A stretch of DNA of 64,000 nucleotides, from assembly GCA_025526935.1 (NCBI GenBank), contig JAHLKD010000013.1, positions 558,001 through 622,000 on the forward strand, given 5' to 3'. A program made the translations under genes and the position numbers. Origin of the DNA: Cladochytrium replicatum. Its lineage: Eukaryota; Chytridiomycota; Chytridiomycetes; Cladochytriales; Cladochytriaceae. The notes beneath the pieces were generated by a model. That model saw nothing but the letters and a program-made list of their open reading frames with translations, made no database searches and had not been told where the DNA came from. Below, one piece after another: positions 44,253 to 56,020 of this stretch; the stretch's first letter is position 1, and each line of letters opens with the position of its first letter.

Positions 44253-46008
44253 TTAGTAGAGCTGGATCACATCCACAACAAAGTTCGGTGAGAGGAATGT
44301 GTCTCCGCTGGATCCCGAGACAACATTAATATCGATCGTGTTCGACCCAGCAACAAACGAGTTCGCGGGAATCGCGTACGTGAATTGCACATTGTTTCCC
44401 CGGAATGTGCCCCTTGTGATTCCGCGGGAGTCCGGCTGCGCGGAAGGTGAGGGAATAGAACTTGACCATTTCCCGTTGTTCACGTTGATCTGCGGACGCC
44501 CTCCTGCAAATGCGAGCGTGATGCCGATCCGTAAGGTTCGGGCAGAAGACGCCTGAGCCGCAGACAGAGTGCAAACGATCCTGTATGGCGAGTTGACCGA
44601 CTTCCAGAGCACAGCGGGGAAAGTGTTGACTGCCGACGAGCCAACCGTAAACTGCTTTGTTGCTGTCCATGAGCTCATGCGCACGTCCGACGGGTGCATA
44701 GTCGGCAACTTTTCTGCGTTCAAGAATCCGGAGGGAGTGCCGTCCAATTCTCCGATTTGGAAGATTAAGCTTGAAGGAGGGGTTACAAGATTCGCGGCGT
44801 TGTTTGCGGCAATGTCAAAGGTCGTGGTGCCGCCTGCAGTTACGACCGCGGTACCAGTTCCGACTTCCAATTGGTACTTGTACACTGTTACTATGTAGGT
44901 TCCAGGTTTCATGTACGGGCTTGCGTAGCGTTGGTCAAGAGCACGGGGGTTGCACCAGTATTGAGCGACAGAGTTCTTGAAGCCGACGACAACATTTGAC
45001 GGGAACAGAGAGGTGTCGAGGCCGGTGACTTTTCCGGTGAGACGACCACGGCCCGCTAAGTTGAAGAGTCCCTTGATACCAAGACTGTCAAAGAACGACA
45101 TATCAAGAGATGCCGAAGGTGCGCCACCGGTCGTGAACACGAGAGCGTATGGACCGTAGAGTACGTTGGTGCGGTAGGCTTCTGTTTGAGTGTGTCCGGA
45201 GTTCATGTACCAGTAAAGCTCCTGCTGGTCTCCACCCTCTGCGATCGTCAAGGCATTAGTTTGCCGAACGTCCACAAAGATCTCTCGGAGCAAGCGAACT
45301 TACGATTATTGATATCACGGAAAAAAGGTCCTCCCGATGAAGACTCGTAGGCATTTCCGGGAATCACCATGTAGACACCAACCCCAGAACCGGTGACGCC
45401 ATGAACTTGATCGTTGATAAAGTTTATCCCCGAGTAGAACTTTGACCTGGTTTGACCGTTGCTCAGCTTATACACGTCACTGCCCTCGACAGCTCCAACG
45501 TTTCCGGCCAAGTCCGACGCTGGAATCCCATTCGGAACTGCAGACCTTTTCAACCGTGCGATGAACCGCAGTTCGCCGACCGAAGGTTCAGCCGAGATGA
45601 ACGTCGCAAGATGGATATTGTTCACATTCTTACGCACGGCCATGTAATGCGTTAGCGTCGAGGTGGTGCAGGTTACGAGAACAGTGTTGGTGTCAGCCTG
45701 CTTCGCCGAGACAGTTGCAGCAGATCCAAGACCACTGCTAAGATGGGTAAACTTGGAGGCGTCCTGAACTTGGATTCCATTGTATATGATCGAGTTAATG
45801 TCGCACGTCGACGATACCTGAAGTAGAGCTAGTTGAGGTGTGCTACAACAGTGATGTCGGTAGAAATCCATACCTTGAAGACCAGACCTGCGCCAGAGTC
45901 CACTTGGGTACTTCCAGAGCTCGTCGTAAAGCCAAATACTGCCTCTGCAGGTGTAACGAACGCAGAGACAGCCAGAGCTGCCGCGACCACCAGAACCTTT
46001 GCCATCAT
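44253..46008 (-). CDS. Secreted rhamnogalacturonan lyase (PL4)
   Basis: Cleaves the rhamnose-galacturonic acid backbone of pectin by beta-elimination outside the cell. The start at 46008 (MMAKVLVVAAALAVSAFVTP) is a clear signal peptide; the mature part begins near VFGFTTSSG. An intron (GTATGG..CTTCAG) joins GAGLVFK to VSSTCDINSIIYNG, and a second lies at about 45294-45303. The catalytic domain includes RLKRSAVPNGIPASD, SDVYKLSNGQTRSKFYSG and HGVTGSGVGVYMVIPGNAYE with GGPFFRDI. A fibronectin III-like middle domain (GLFNLAGRGRLTGKV, PYMKPGTYIVTVYKY) and the carbohydrate-binding-like C-terminal domain ending SPNFVVDVIQLY complete the three-domain PL4 layout. About 540 residues, complete. It points to feeding on plant material. 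Confidence 0.92.
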
Positions 46009-46279
46009 TCAACGTGTCAGGTTATCACTCCCCACGGACCCCTGGCAGATGGCTGATCATGCCTCATCACACATTCCTGCCGAATGAAGTAAATTTTTAA
46101 TACCGAAGTACTGCTGGTGGACAGATGCTGACCCTCAAACTTCATTCAAAGCCGCAACACTCTTCCGCAGACGCCATGTACAAAGACTCATGGTGCACTA
46201 AATTATATGTCGATGGATAACGCCAGTGGACGCAAGGATCCTATAAAACATGCTTGCCGGAAGGGGAAGGGGAGGACAG
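46009..46279. other. Upstream region of the lyase gene
   Basis: Contains the lyase promoter and no recognisable coding sequence. A plus-strand frame from 46207 begins here and leads into the relic described next. Confidence 0.4.
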
Positions 46280-46720
46280 AGGTCCTTGATTGGAGGAAGT
46301 TTGGTGGACCTGAAGTGGAGTGGTCTGAAGAGATTGCAGGATGGGCACCGTTTGAAAGTTTCGATCCGGTGGCGATCGGAAAAGGTATATTACAAGCAAG
46401 AACGCGCAAATCGAAGTGCTTGATTGGTGGCTATCGAACGGCCTAGATTTAAAGTGGACTTCCTGGGCGATGGATGAAGCGAGTGCGGTGGGTTTCGTCC
46501 AAGCATTAGAATGGTGGATGTATTGCGTCACTTGAGAGGTGGACTCGAGCTAAAGTGAACTTTTGAGGCAATTGATAGCGCAAGCTGGGGTGATCGGGTT
46601 GCAGTGCTCGATTGGTGGAAATCAAACGGACTTGGATACTGCGATTGTTTACGGAAGAATGAATAATCGCATCCAAGTTCTGAAGTAGTGGAAGACGAGT
46701 AGACTTCTCAGTCCCAGCGA
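46280..46720 (+). pseudogene. Relic of an ankyrin-like 'LDWW' repeat protein
   Basis: At least four repeat remnants lie in different plus-strand frames: VLDWRKFGGPEVEWSEEIAG (46283), IEVLDWWLSNGLDLKWTSWA (46410), ALEWWMY (46503) and VAVLDWWKSNGL (46598), with a further VLK-stop-WK at 46677. The period is about 100 bases (roughly 33 residues). Stops and frameshifts separate them. This repeat type (LxWWxxSGLxLKxxxxAMDxA) occurs in large ankyrin-like families in chytrids, as I recall. No start codon or complete frame survives. Confidence 0.6.
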
Positions 46721-47238
46721 CCGTGATCGTTTAGAGCAGCACTTGGAACCTGAGGAGGCGGGAGGAAGTCGTACTCGGATTTGAGTTCAACTACTAGCAG
46801 CACCTGGGCTTAAGTTGACCACTACTGGTTGTTTTCCATAAACCAAGATAGCGTTAATTCGGGACTTTCCAATGATATCAAGGATTCAGTTACAGAAAGT
46901 GAAATGACTTACGGACTTTGACAGGAACGGCCGTAAGTGAATGACAAGATCTCAGTTCGCATTCTCCGCCGCAATCTCATCCATACAGCAACTGCTAAGG
47001 AACCACCAGTATCAGATATATTGTAGTACATGTGGCTTTCAGGCCAGCGCTTTGGCACTAGCACAGCATTGCCAATGAGCCCAAGCATTGTATCATTGCT
47101 CTCACGAATGAACACTTGCTGTTCTGTTGGTAAAGGAGTGGCACATTCGATGTCAATAAGTTTTTATGATCTGCTGTCCAAACCCACTGATTGGACAGCG
47201 TAGCCTGCACTGCTAGATTAGAAGACGCTACAATGTTA
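46721..47238. other. Unresolved flank downstream of the unknown minus-strand gene
   Basis: Minus-strand frames at 46909-47115 and 47058-47303 could be further 3' exons of the gene at 47239-48541, but no splice junction could be fixed. No motif is recognised. Confidence 0.3.
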
Positions 47239-48541
47239 CTACCTCGAGCTGGACAGACGCCGTGCAAGCCCAACTCTCTCCCGGCACTCTGTTTCCATCT
47301 CAAAATCCAAGCAGCTTTGTGCTCCCCATCGATTCCTGCTCATCACAAAATTGCCTCTCTTGCGCTTCCTCTGTGAGAACCAAAGTGGTCCATTCTGCTG
47401 CTGACCGCCCGATATTGCCTCCGTATCATACTCCCCGTCCCAATCGCGCAGATCCAGCTCCTCAAGAATGATATACCGCGCTGCAAGCTCCCTCTCATAT
47501 CTAAGTACAATCGCATCGATCCACGAGGCTGCATCCACGAGCTGTACGGCTGTCGGGTCCGGATTTCGAGACGAGTTTGAAGCTTTTGCTAATGCGTCGC
47601 GACGGAGCGCGGTGAGTTGTCGGATTACGGACGAGAAGTCATTTCGAGTTGCCTGTTGTGGTCGTTGAGGCGACCATGGGGAATCAGGCGGATTTAGGCG
47701 TGTTGATGCAACAGAGCTCTCAGAGAGGGACTTCGTTGCATTAGTTGCTATACTGGCGGCGATGCTCGAGGCAGTCCACTGTGATACTGATGCACTTCCG
47801 AGGTCGCCGGCAATTAGGATTCTTTCTGAGTTGTCGGGCATCGGTTGTTCATCAGCTGCTTGCTCATCATATCCGTTGGTGATCTTCCGCAGTTCCGAAA
47901 GAAGCCGTTCGATGTCCGCTGTCAGCTTGGCAACAAAGCTTGTCAATGGACCTCGAACTTCGCTGATTGATCGCGGAAGCTTGGGTTCTTCAGACTTGAC
48001 TGAATTTGATCGCTCGACTATTTCTGAGTGAATATAATAGGTCAAAAGAAAAGAAATTACGGTTTAAGACGAACGACCCACCTTCGCTTACCAAAGTGCC
48101 AGAGTCAGAAAATGTCCACGGATCCACAAGATCAGTGTCATCATTTAGCAAGGCGGCGTCAAGAGCATCAAGGATTGTCAATCCGGGAACGGGCGGGGGG
48201 ATGTAGTCCACTATCAATGACATCGAGTGTAAAGGATCAACAAAAATAACAGGCTCGTCATCGTAGTCTTCTTCCAGTTTCATATCCACGAACGAGCTCA
48301 ATTCGTCGGCTATTGATTCACTGCTGTCACGACCGATTTTTGCTCCTCCAGGGAACAGACATCCTCGCAACGGGTCATCTGTGCGTAACCGCAGAGACTC
48401 TAGCGCTCGACCACGCAACTCGAGCATGACAGCGCAAGCGTCCCACAGTCGTAGAGAGTGGTCCTGTATTTCCGACCATCGCACCAGCTGTGCTTCCAAA
48501 CGATCGAGCAGTTTCAGTGCGGCGGTTATTTGGGTGTCCAT
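47239..48541 (-). CDS. Unknown acidic, helical protein
   Basis: Two exons. The first starts at 48541 with MDTQITAALKLLDRLEAQLV and continues as predicted helices and acidic stretches (FVDMKLEEDYDDEPVIFVDP), then VPGLTILDALDAALLNDDTD. An intron at about 48027-48081 leads to SNSVKSEEPKLPRSISEVRG. The second exon has a helical segment LTADIERLLSELRKITNGYD, a Ser/Ala-rich linker and LVDAASWIDAIVLRYERELA. It ends near RLSSSR-stop at 47239. I recognise no family. It is read divergently from the large SET-domain gene, with 134 bases between starts, so the two may be coordinately expressed. Confidence 0.6.
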
Positions 48542-48675
48542 TTTAGACTTTCCAGCAAATCCGCAGAAACGCGCGATCAGTCGACCTGACAATCGGCATC
48601 TGCCAGGTGGTGGACTTGTTTGAAGGAGGAGATTTTCAATTCTCAAATTGATATTATTGCGTTCTGTTAGTAGGA

Positions 48676-51600
48676 ATGGATATGGTGGAGCATTCGCCGA
48701 CTGATGGAGATACCCACATCGAACCTCTCCGGCAATCAATACCAGAACCTAGAAGGTCGACCACTCCCGCTTCCGCTGCAGATACTCTTGTCCCAAGTGA
48801 CGCAGGCTCAAATTCGCCCTCAGTGACTTTACTTGTTGATAAACCATCTTCTCCGGTGTTACCAAAGATTGTGCTGGACTTAATTTGCTCTACGCATCCT
48901 GTGGATTCTGGCCTCCAGCCATGTTCCGACGTCGAAGCAACTGAAATCGAAGCTCAGCTTGAGCGGTGCAAAATGAACGAAGGTTTGGAATCAGTTAATG
49001 GTTCATCGGACGACTCAACGAGGAAAACGCCTGATGAGGAAGGAGAAGTGCGAGATGTGATTCCAAACAATGCTGACGAGTTGTCGCCAGTGGGACATCC
49101 TCGCAGAAAACGGCGATCCGGAAGATCTCGAAGAAGCGATTTATCTGTGACCGGATCAGGGTCCAACCAGCCTTGCGACAACGATTCGGACAGTACAGAA
49201 CGAAAACGGCGTCGTCGCAGCGGAGGAAATTCGCAGTACATCCGCCTGGAAAATTTCGTCAAATCTTCTCACTTCCCGGTGCTATTGCTCCCTACCTCCA
49301 CGCATCTAAATCAAACCGAACGTGGTTCTTTCCGCGGCGCAACGAGTTACGTCCGCGACCAGATTCGAGAGTTTTTCAATGGACCGATCCCGGGCATATT
49401 TGGATCAGGATTTGAGCTCGATCGATCTGTAGTTGTTGAAAGGAGAAAGGTGAACGGGACAAACAAATTTGGAGAAAAGTGCGAGATGGAGGAGATCCTA
49501 GATTTATGCGATACGGGGTGGGATGCTGCTGGACTACTTATGGAATATCGGCTCCGAGAGCTGGTCGGGGCATCTGTTGGAGAACTAGATGGTCGACGTT
49601 CTACGTTTGCGGATATCGTTGGATGGAAAGGCGACGACGGTGATACGTCAATCGTCGGGAAGCGCGAAGAGTTTATTGAGCGTGCGCGGGCTCAAATTGA
49701 GGAGATCGAGAGTGAAGAGGAGGATGATGATGATTATGGAGATGCAATCGAATCACCAAGACATCAGAAGCGGAGAAGAATATCAGAACAAGTCGTTAGA
49801 ACAGTATCGCCTTCAATCGATTCAGACTATGAGAAAGAGGAGAACGACGCTACAGTTGAGCAATATAGCATTGTTGAGGACCCGAATCACGTTGCGGTAT
49901 CAAAGCGAAATGAAAAAATCTCTGATAAAGTACGGAATAGTGCTGCATCATCAGGGCGGCGACGTTCCTGTGGAGACAGGAGTGGAAACTCCTCGCATGG
50001 CGTACCCCAGCCTGAACTAATCGCTCGCCGCCGCGGTGTGGGACGTGGACAGCCTCTCTCGTGGTCAAACCGCCTGATTATATCACAAACAAAGATATCC
50101 GTCGAGAACATCGAGAACAATCACAATGAGGCCTCTCCGAGTAGCGGAAAGACTTCACATGTTTTGAGTGCTGTTGAGGATTCCATGCCAGATGGTACGA
50201 CCTCGTCACACGATGTCATTGCCAACCTCCGAGCAGCATTAGAAGACCTCCGAGCTGCTCAAAGACAGATTGAGGATCTGTATGGCGAAGATCAGGAGCT
50301 GTGCAGCCCTGACCTTCCTCGATCTATTCGCCAAACTTCTTCGTCACGACTTCAAGTGCAATCAGCATCTTCAGATGCTAAGGGTGACACGGTAGATTTA
50401 TCGGGCAAAAGCAACACTGCATCGAATGACGTCCAGGTTCGGCTGGACAAAGAACGCTCAACTAGACGTCGCAAACGATCGACGCTTGACGGACTTCAGC
50501 TGGACGAGCAAATGATACTTTCGACATCACGTCGAAGTTTAAGGGAAAGATCGCAGACTGTAGCTGCAAGCACCAAGACGAGCCGGCTATCCGCCTCAGC
50601 GTCGCGAGAAAGTAGCGCTGGACCTGTGGAAGAGCAATTGCCCGAAAAGAGAGCGAAACGCTCGACGCGCCGAGTATCAGGAGCTCGAGGTGCGATATTT
50701 GCAGGTGAGCAATCACCCGAACCTGAACAGAGAGTGACACGCTCGAAACGGAGAGTTTCGGAAGTAAGGAGTGTCTCACCTGCGGAAGAGCAGTCACCCG
50801 AACCAGAGAAGAGAGTGAGACGCTCTACACGGCGCGTATCAGTACCCAGCGTAACATTGGCGGAAGAACAGTCTCGCGAATCAGCGAAACAGGTGACACG
50901 CTCGAAACAACGTAGATCAGAAGGAACAGAATTGGAGAGAACAGATTCACCAGAACCTGAGAATGATGTGACAAGTCCAACGCGGCGATTATCAGAGCCA
51001 CCATCAGAACAGGTAAGGATTACCATATTCGATGCTTCATTGCACTGACATAGAATGGATCACAGATTAACCGCCCGGTGCTCCGTCCTCGAAAATCAGA
51101 TCCGTACGCAAGGCAACCACCAAAATCCAGGCGACAGGCAACGGACCGCGGTCCGTTTGAGATTGTCTATGGATCAAAGTGGAGGTCCACGTGGAAAGAA
51201 TGGGAAGAGAAGTTGCCCGTGGAGCTGAAGGAATTGTACAAGAAGAAGACATTTTTGGAAGCAGGGCTCTTTTCTGCTGCTTACAAGTGTCACTCACCGA
51301 GCAAAAGACACGATGAACACTCTTCGCAAAGAAGGCTGCGAAACTCTAAACATGCTGAAGAACCAGAGGCACCAAAGCTGACTACTGTGTATTTCGCTGG
51401 TCGAAATCGTGGAACGAGCTCAAGAAGTGGCCGTGGAGCTCAAGTTACGGTCGTTGAAGCAGACGAAGAGAACAAATCACCAGGTTCTCCCCTAAAAACG
51501 TCGAAATTGTTCCAGTTTCCGTTGCCACTCGACTTTGGACTTGATCTCTTGGACAATGAGGAGGACTTTGTGTTCCCTTACGATCTTTTGCTTTATGCTG

Positions 51601-53787
51601 AAGTGTCTGATCCCGCTGAAGTGATGATGTCCAAGGTTTGATCTGCAGAATTCTGGAGCAATAGTTTAACGTCATCGTTTTTCAGTACGGCAAAGATCCT
51701 CCTCGACACCCGCCAAGTTTCAAAATGATCAGTAGCAGTATGTATAACGAAAAATTAGCTTGATCGCCATTAACTGTCGTGCTGGAAGATATCTACATTG
51801 ATCGCAAACCCCGCAAAGCTGTCGAGATTGCTACTTGCCACTGTCGGCCGCAGCCCTCCGAACCGGCATGTGGAGACAACTGCCTGAACAGGTTATAAAC
51901 ATCCATGGATTTACTTTTATTCCTTGTTTGCTAATATTCACTCCGTTTAGAATGATGTACATCGAGTGCACTCCCGAACACTGTCCATGTGGGCCGAAGT
52001 GTACCAACCAGCGCTTCCAGCGAAAAGAGGAACGGACCGGACTGGAAGTGTTCTGGGTTAGTTCACTTCCTTGGTGTCACTCTTTGAAGTGCTGACCGGA
52101 ACTCTTCCTAATCAGACCTCAGTTCGTGGGTTCGGCGTGCGAACCACTACACCCATACCCAAGGGAAGCTTCGTAATAGAGTACCGCGGAGAAATCGTGT
52201 CGCAGGAAACATGTGCTGAGCGAATGCGTACAATCTACAAGGGCTTGGAGAATCACTACTTTCTGGATTATGCAGCTGGACTGGTCATCGACGGATGTCG
52301 GAAGGGGACGAACGCGCGGTTTGTCAATCATGGATGTGAGCCGAACTGCCATATCGAGAAGTGGTAAGCAATCGAAACGTGAGACGTTTGGGTAGGGTTG
52401 AAAGATTTTGATTAGGTATGTGAACGGAGAGTTTTGTGTGGGGATCTTCGCTTCGGTGGATATAGCACCAGGTACTGAGCTGAGTTACGACTACCGCTTT
52501 GAGTCATTTGGTCCGATGCAGCAGTGCCATTGCGGGAGCAAAAAATGCAGAGGTACGGTCCATTCGTGTATCGATTGCTTCCAACCAACTAATAATTGGA
52601 TTCCTAGGATTCATCAAAAAGGCAGAGAAACGAGATCAGGCCGAAGGTGCCAATTGTGATAGCTCTTTAGATATCAACTGACATCGTATGCAATAGACAG
52701 ATCCCGCGAAGAGGTTTCCGACAGGATCAAGTCCAGAAAGAATGCACTTCAAAGAATTCGAAATGTGCCAATTCAGCAACAGCACCATGAGGGCTCTGAT
52801 TTCGAGCCGTACACGGAAGTTTTAGTGCTCAGCACCCGCTACAAGTCCATTACTGGAGGAAGCCTCGAGTACCACGAACAGCGAGAACGACAAGCGCTGG
52901 GAGGCTTGTTCCGCGATATCATGCGAAACCGGGCGTACTTCCGAGAGACCAGAATATTCGCCGTTCGAAACTTGCGTGGCCGGCTGGCTCAACAACTCAA
53001 CCGGAGCACACGAAGTACTGTGAACTCGGATAGCTCCCTCTGGTTTATCGAGACTGCGACTCAAATTCTGGAAGGCTCTACAAATGCTCGTGGAATGAGC
53101 CGAAACGATGAAAAGCGGTCGTCATCGACTTCACAAACAGGGTTGGCTTTGCGGCGACGTCGACAGCGGAGTCTATCAAAAATCGTCGATGATTTGTGGG
53201 AGGCAAACCGAGTGCAGGAGGAGAGCCTAGAGGTTGAGACGGACTGCGAAACGGAGAGTCTCGTTGATTACATGAACGTGGACTACAGTAGCGACAGCAT
53301 CTTTGATTCCACGAGCGCAAGAAAGCCAAGTAACATTGGAGCCAAAGAAAGTTCCAACGTTCGGATCAATGATCATTTTGCAGTCGCAAAGGCAACCACG
53401 GTGCGTGAGACAAAAGATAATGGAGAGGAGACCGAGGACGATGAGATTTTTACGGCAAACACAACTGTGTTGGATTTCGATTATGAGACAGACGTCGAAT
53501 CAGACAACGAAGGTGCAGCAAAAGCAGAGGCGGGCGACAAAGCAGACGACACTGCTAATTCGAAAGAGGTCCCTGCTACTCCTCTCACTGAAGTTTGCGA
53601 TACAAATGGAACATGGACCTTTGAGTTTGAACCGGGGGATGGGATGCAGAGGGTTCACAGAGAACCAAAAAGGTCGACGTTGAACGACAACAGTGAATCA
53701 CGAATGAAGAGCAGACAGTTCTACATCAGTCTTGCTGATCGCTTTCTTTCTTCAAGGGCACAAAAAGGAATAGGTCGTAATTTATAA
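48676..53787 (+). CDS. ASH1-like histone lysine methyltransferase (AWS-SET-postSET)
   Basis: Nine exons, about 1,480 residues. The first exon (780 residues) is disordered and charged; near residues 650-780 it carries about five degenerate repeats of the form EQSPEPExRVTRSxRRVS. The catalytic module lies near residue 1,000. The AWS domain is CHCRPQPSEPACGDNCLN with IECTPEHCPCGPKCTNQRF. The SET domain has SVRGFGVRTTTPIPKGSFVI, RGEIVSQETC, ARFVNHGCEPNC, VGIFASVDIAPGTELSYDYR, and the post-SET CHCGSKKCRG. This order and the ELSYDYRF ending fit ASH1/NSD/SETD2, closest to ASH1, which methylates H3K36. After post-SET, a phase-1 intron (GTGCCA..CAATAG near 52650-52699) continues into a further 360-residue tail with no known domain (YFRETRIFAVRNLRGRL, acidic blocks). 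Splice junctions were checked by frame and join well. Confidence 0.88.
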
Positions 53788-54381
53788 ATACACACAACTT
53801 CATACAAAAGAGCAGTCAATCCCAGAATGGACATATCGAACTTCTTGAATGGTCAAGCCTGCAGACTTACTCTCGCACTCTACTTCTAATGACAGTGTAA
53901 GATTAAAAAATCTCCTAATCACCTTCTGAATCAATGATCAGAGCCTGGCACTATTCCCGCGGTATAACGACAGCGGCATCTGAAGTACAATTTGCCGATA
54001 AATGATGTATTGCTGCATTCATCGTGCGAGTGGTGCGAGCCCGACCGTGAAAAGGTTATATTTTTTATCAAACAGATGGATACCTTCTAATAATCCTCAA
54101 GGCTCAAGGATCGCCACCTTCTGATTTTCAGCTTGTCTTGCCCCGAGCGGAAGGTGGAAGATGGTCAGTGGTTGGGCGGGTTCACGTACGAAGATCGTTC
54201 ATTAAACAGCCTTGTCTACTACAATGGATGGTGACACAAGTTGGGTTCGTCTCTTAGCACATATTACATGTTGCATAAAACTATTATGAACCATGACAAA
54301 ACATCAGTCGTCAATTATTAACTGGTCGTATTATCTAGACAGGTATCAACGGATTTGCGGAACTGTAATCCCAAATTTGGG
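53788..54381. other. Intergenic stretch
   Basis: 594 bases between convergent genes. No frame, repeat or RNA motif recognised; presumably 3' untranslated regions of both neighbours. Confidence 0.5.
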
Positions 54382-55582
54382 CTACACGGCGCAACCATTG
54401 GAGTGCAGATAAGTGAAGTCCATATGGCAGGTACTTGCATCATCTGCCTCAGCGACACTGACAAACTTCGGTGCAGAGGTGGTTGTTGCTGAGCACAAAA
54501 TCGTGATTGTCACTCTCCAAAGGCAAAATCCTGGGTCACCTGGTGTTCGCTCTACAGGCATAATTAATGTTCGAATTACCAGAAGTTATTCTAACGACTG
54601 TCGTGTGACCTACCGAATGCAATTAGCAACCCTGGCGTGCCATTGTTCGAAACTGTCGTGAATCCCAAAGTGCTGACCACTGCAACATTGTATGCATCTG
54701 GTCCCCCAATTTGCTCCTGGCAAACAGCAGTGTTTGTATTACAGCGACTTTTTGTGATTGGGTTCGACAGTGCGGCTTCGGCGGTAGAAAGCGTTCGACC
54801 AAATGCAACGTGATATCTCCATTTAGCGTTGCTGTTGTCGACTACAGATACAAACCGCTGGATGGAGCTGAGATTATAAGTTGCCTGAGGGCTGTTTGAA
54901 GGGTGAACGATCGGGTCGAATAGAACCGAGCCACTCGAAAGCACGATGGGATAGCGAGGTGCCGGGCTAGGAGAAGGACTGGATGCTGGATTGGATGTTG
55001 GACTGGATGCTAAACTTGATGTTGGATTGGTGGTTGTAATTGCAATTGAGGGGCCTCCAGTCGTTTGAGTGTTCGTAACTCCTGTCGTTGCACTTTGTGA
55101 GCCTGTTGTCGTCCTTGCCGAATCTTCTGCCGTTGAAGGTGTTGACCCTGCTGCTCCACTTCCTTTGTTCATCGCGAGGAGCACGGCTGGGGTAACAACA
55201 CCAGCAAGAACGAGCAAGCCGATAAAAACTGGAAGAGCTAAGCACTTAGAAATTGAAATGTATTTGGACGCTCACCGATAATGAACCACTTATAACGCTG
55301 CCACCAAGTCCTCTCAAGCTGCTTCGGAGGGAGACTGAATGATGGCTGTGGGAACTGTGGGAAAGGCTGGAACATCCCCGAATCTTGAACATCGCTTGAG
55401 TATCCATATTGATTTGGAAGAGGTCCTAAGCTCAGCACCGGGGGATAAGGCGTAAACGAATCGTCTTTGAGGATGACGACTCCGTTTGGGCGATTTCTTT
55501 CATCAGTTGCAACGCTGTTTGTGGTTGCGGAATGCGAAAGCAGTGTGCTATCAGACTTGGATAGCGGTGATGGTGATGACAT
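54382..55582 (-). CDS. Single-pass membrane protein with Cys-rich ectodomain, paralogue A
   Basis: The start at 55582 gives MSSPSPLSKSDSTLLSHSAT. The cytosolic part has NGVVILKDDSFTPYPP and, just before the membrane, ERTWWQRYKWFIIG. After an intron comes one helix (LLVLAGVVTPAVLLAM), then a Ser/Thr/Pro-rich stalk of about 70 residues, probably O-glycosylated. The ectodomain then has PIVLSSGSVLFDPIVHPSNS, RFVSVVDNSNAKWRYHVAFG, SRCNTNTAVCQEQIGGPDAY, and after a last intron GDPGFCLWRVTITILC and DASTCHMDFTYLHSNGCAV ending at 54382. Seven Cys are conserved with the neighbour. I know no such family. Three exons. The likely location is the cell surface or vacuole, by inference from the topology. Confidence 0.8.
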
Positions 55583-56020
55583 CGGTCGACAAGCAGGTTA
55601 GGAACAAGACGAGCCAAAAAAGTTGGGCGTCTGAGGTGTAATTTCTTCGAGTACGTTTTCGGTGCGGGAGCCTCCGCGTGTGGAAAATTTGTGCTCATAT
55701 TTGCTTTCTGATGTGCTGCAACAATCTCAGACGTGGGACATCGGCTGGAGGGATTCTCTTATTTGATTGAAGACATTGTCACTTTGCGCAAGCAACTTCA
55801 AGCAATCTAGTTGCGATGATTAGCTACTGCTGGAAAGAAAGAAAGGCAGCAGACTGTTGAGCTGCGTCGGATCAGAAATGGTCCGAAGATTTTGACAGCT
55901 AAAACCGGAGCCCGACAGAAAGTTTTTCGCACACGCGCAAGTTCTACTTAAAACGGCGAAAAGGAAAAGCCGTTTGGTCTATTTCTATCAAGCATAGATC
56001 ATAAAAGAGGTGGGGACTGG
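55583..56020. other. Spacer between the two paralogues
   Basis: 438 bases holding the promoter of paralogue A and the 3' end of paralogue B. No gene or repeat visible. Confidence 0.5.

Noticed and set aside
44299-45159. Plus-strand ORFs over the lyase gene
   Set aside because: Shadows; the PL4 domain order is complete on the minus strand.
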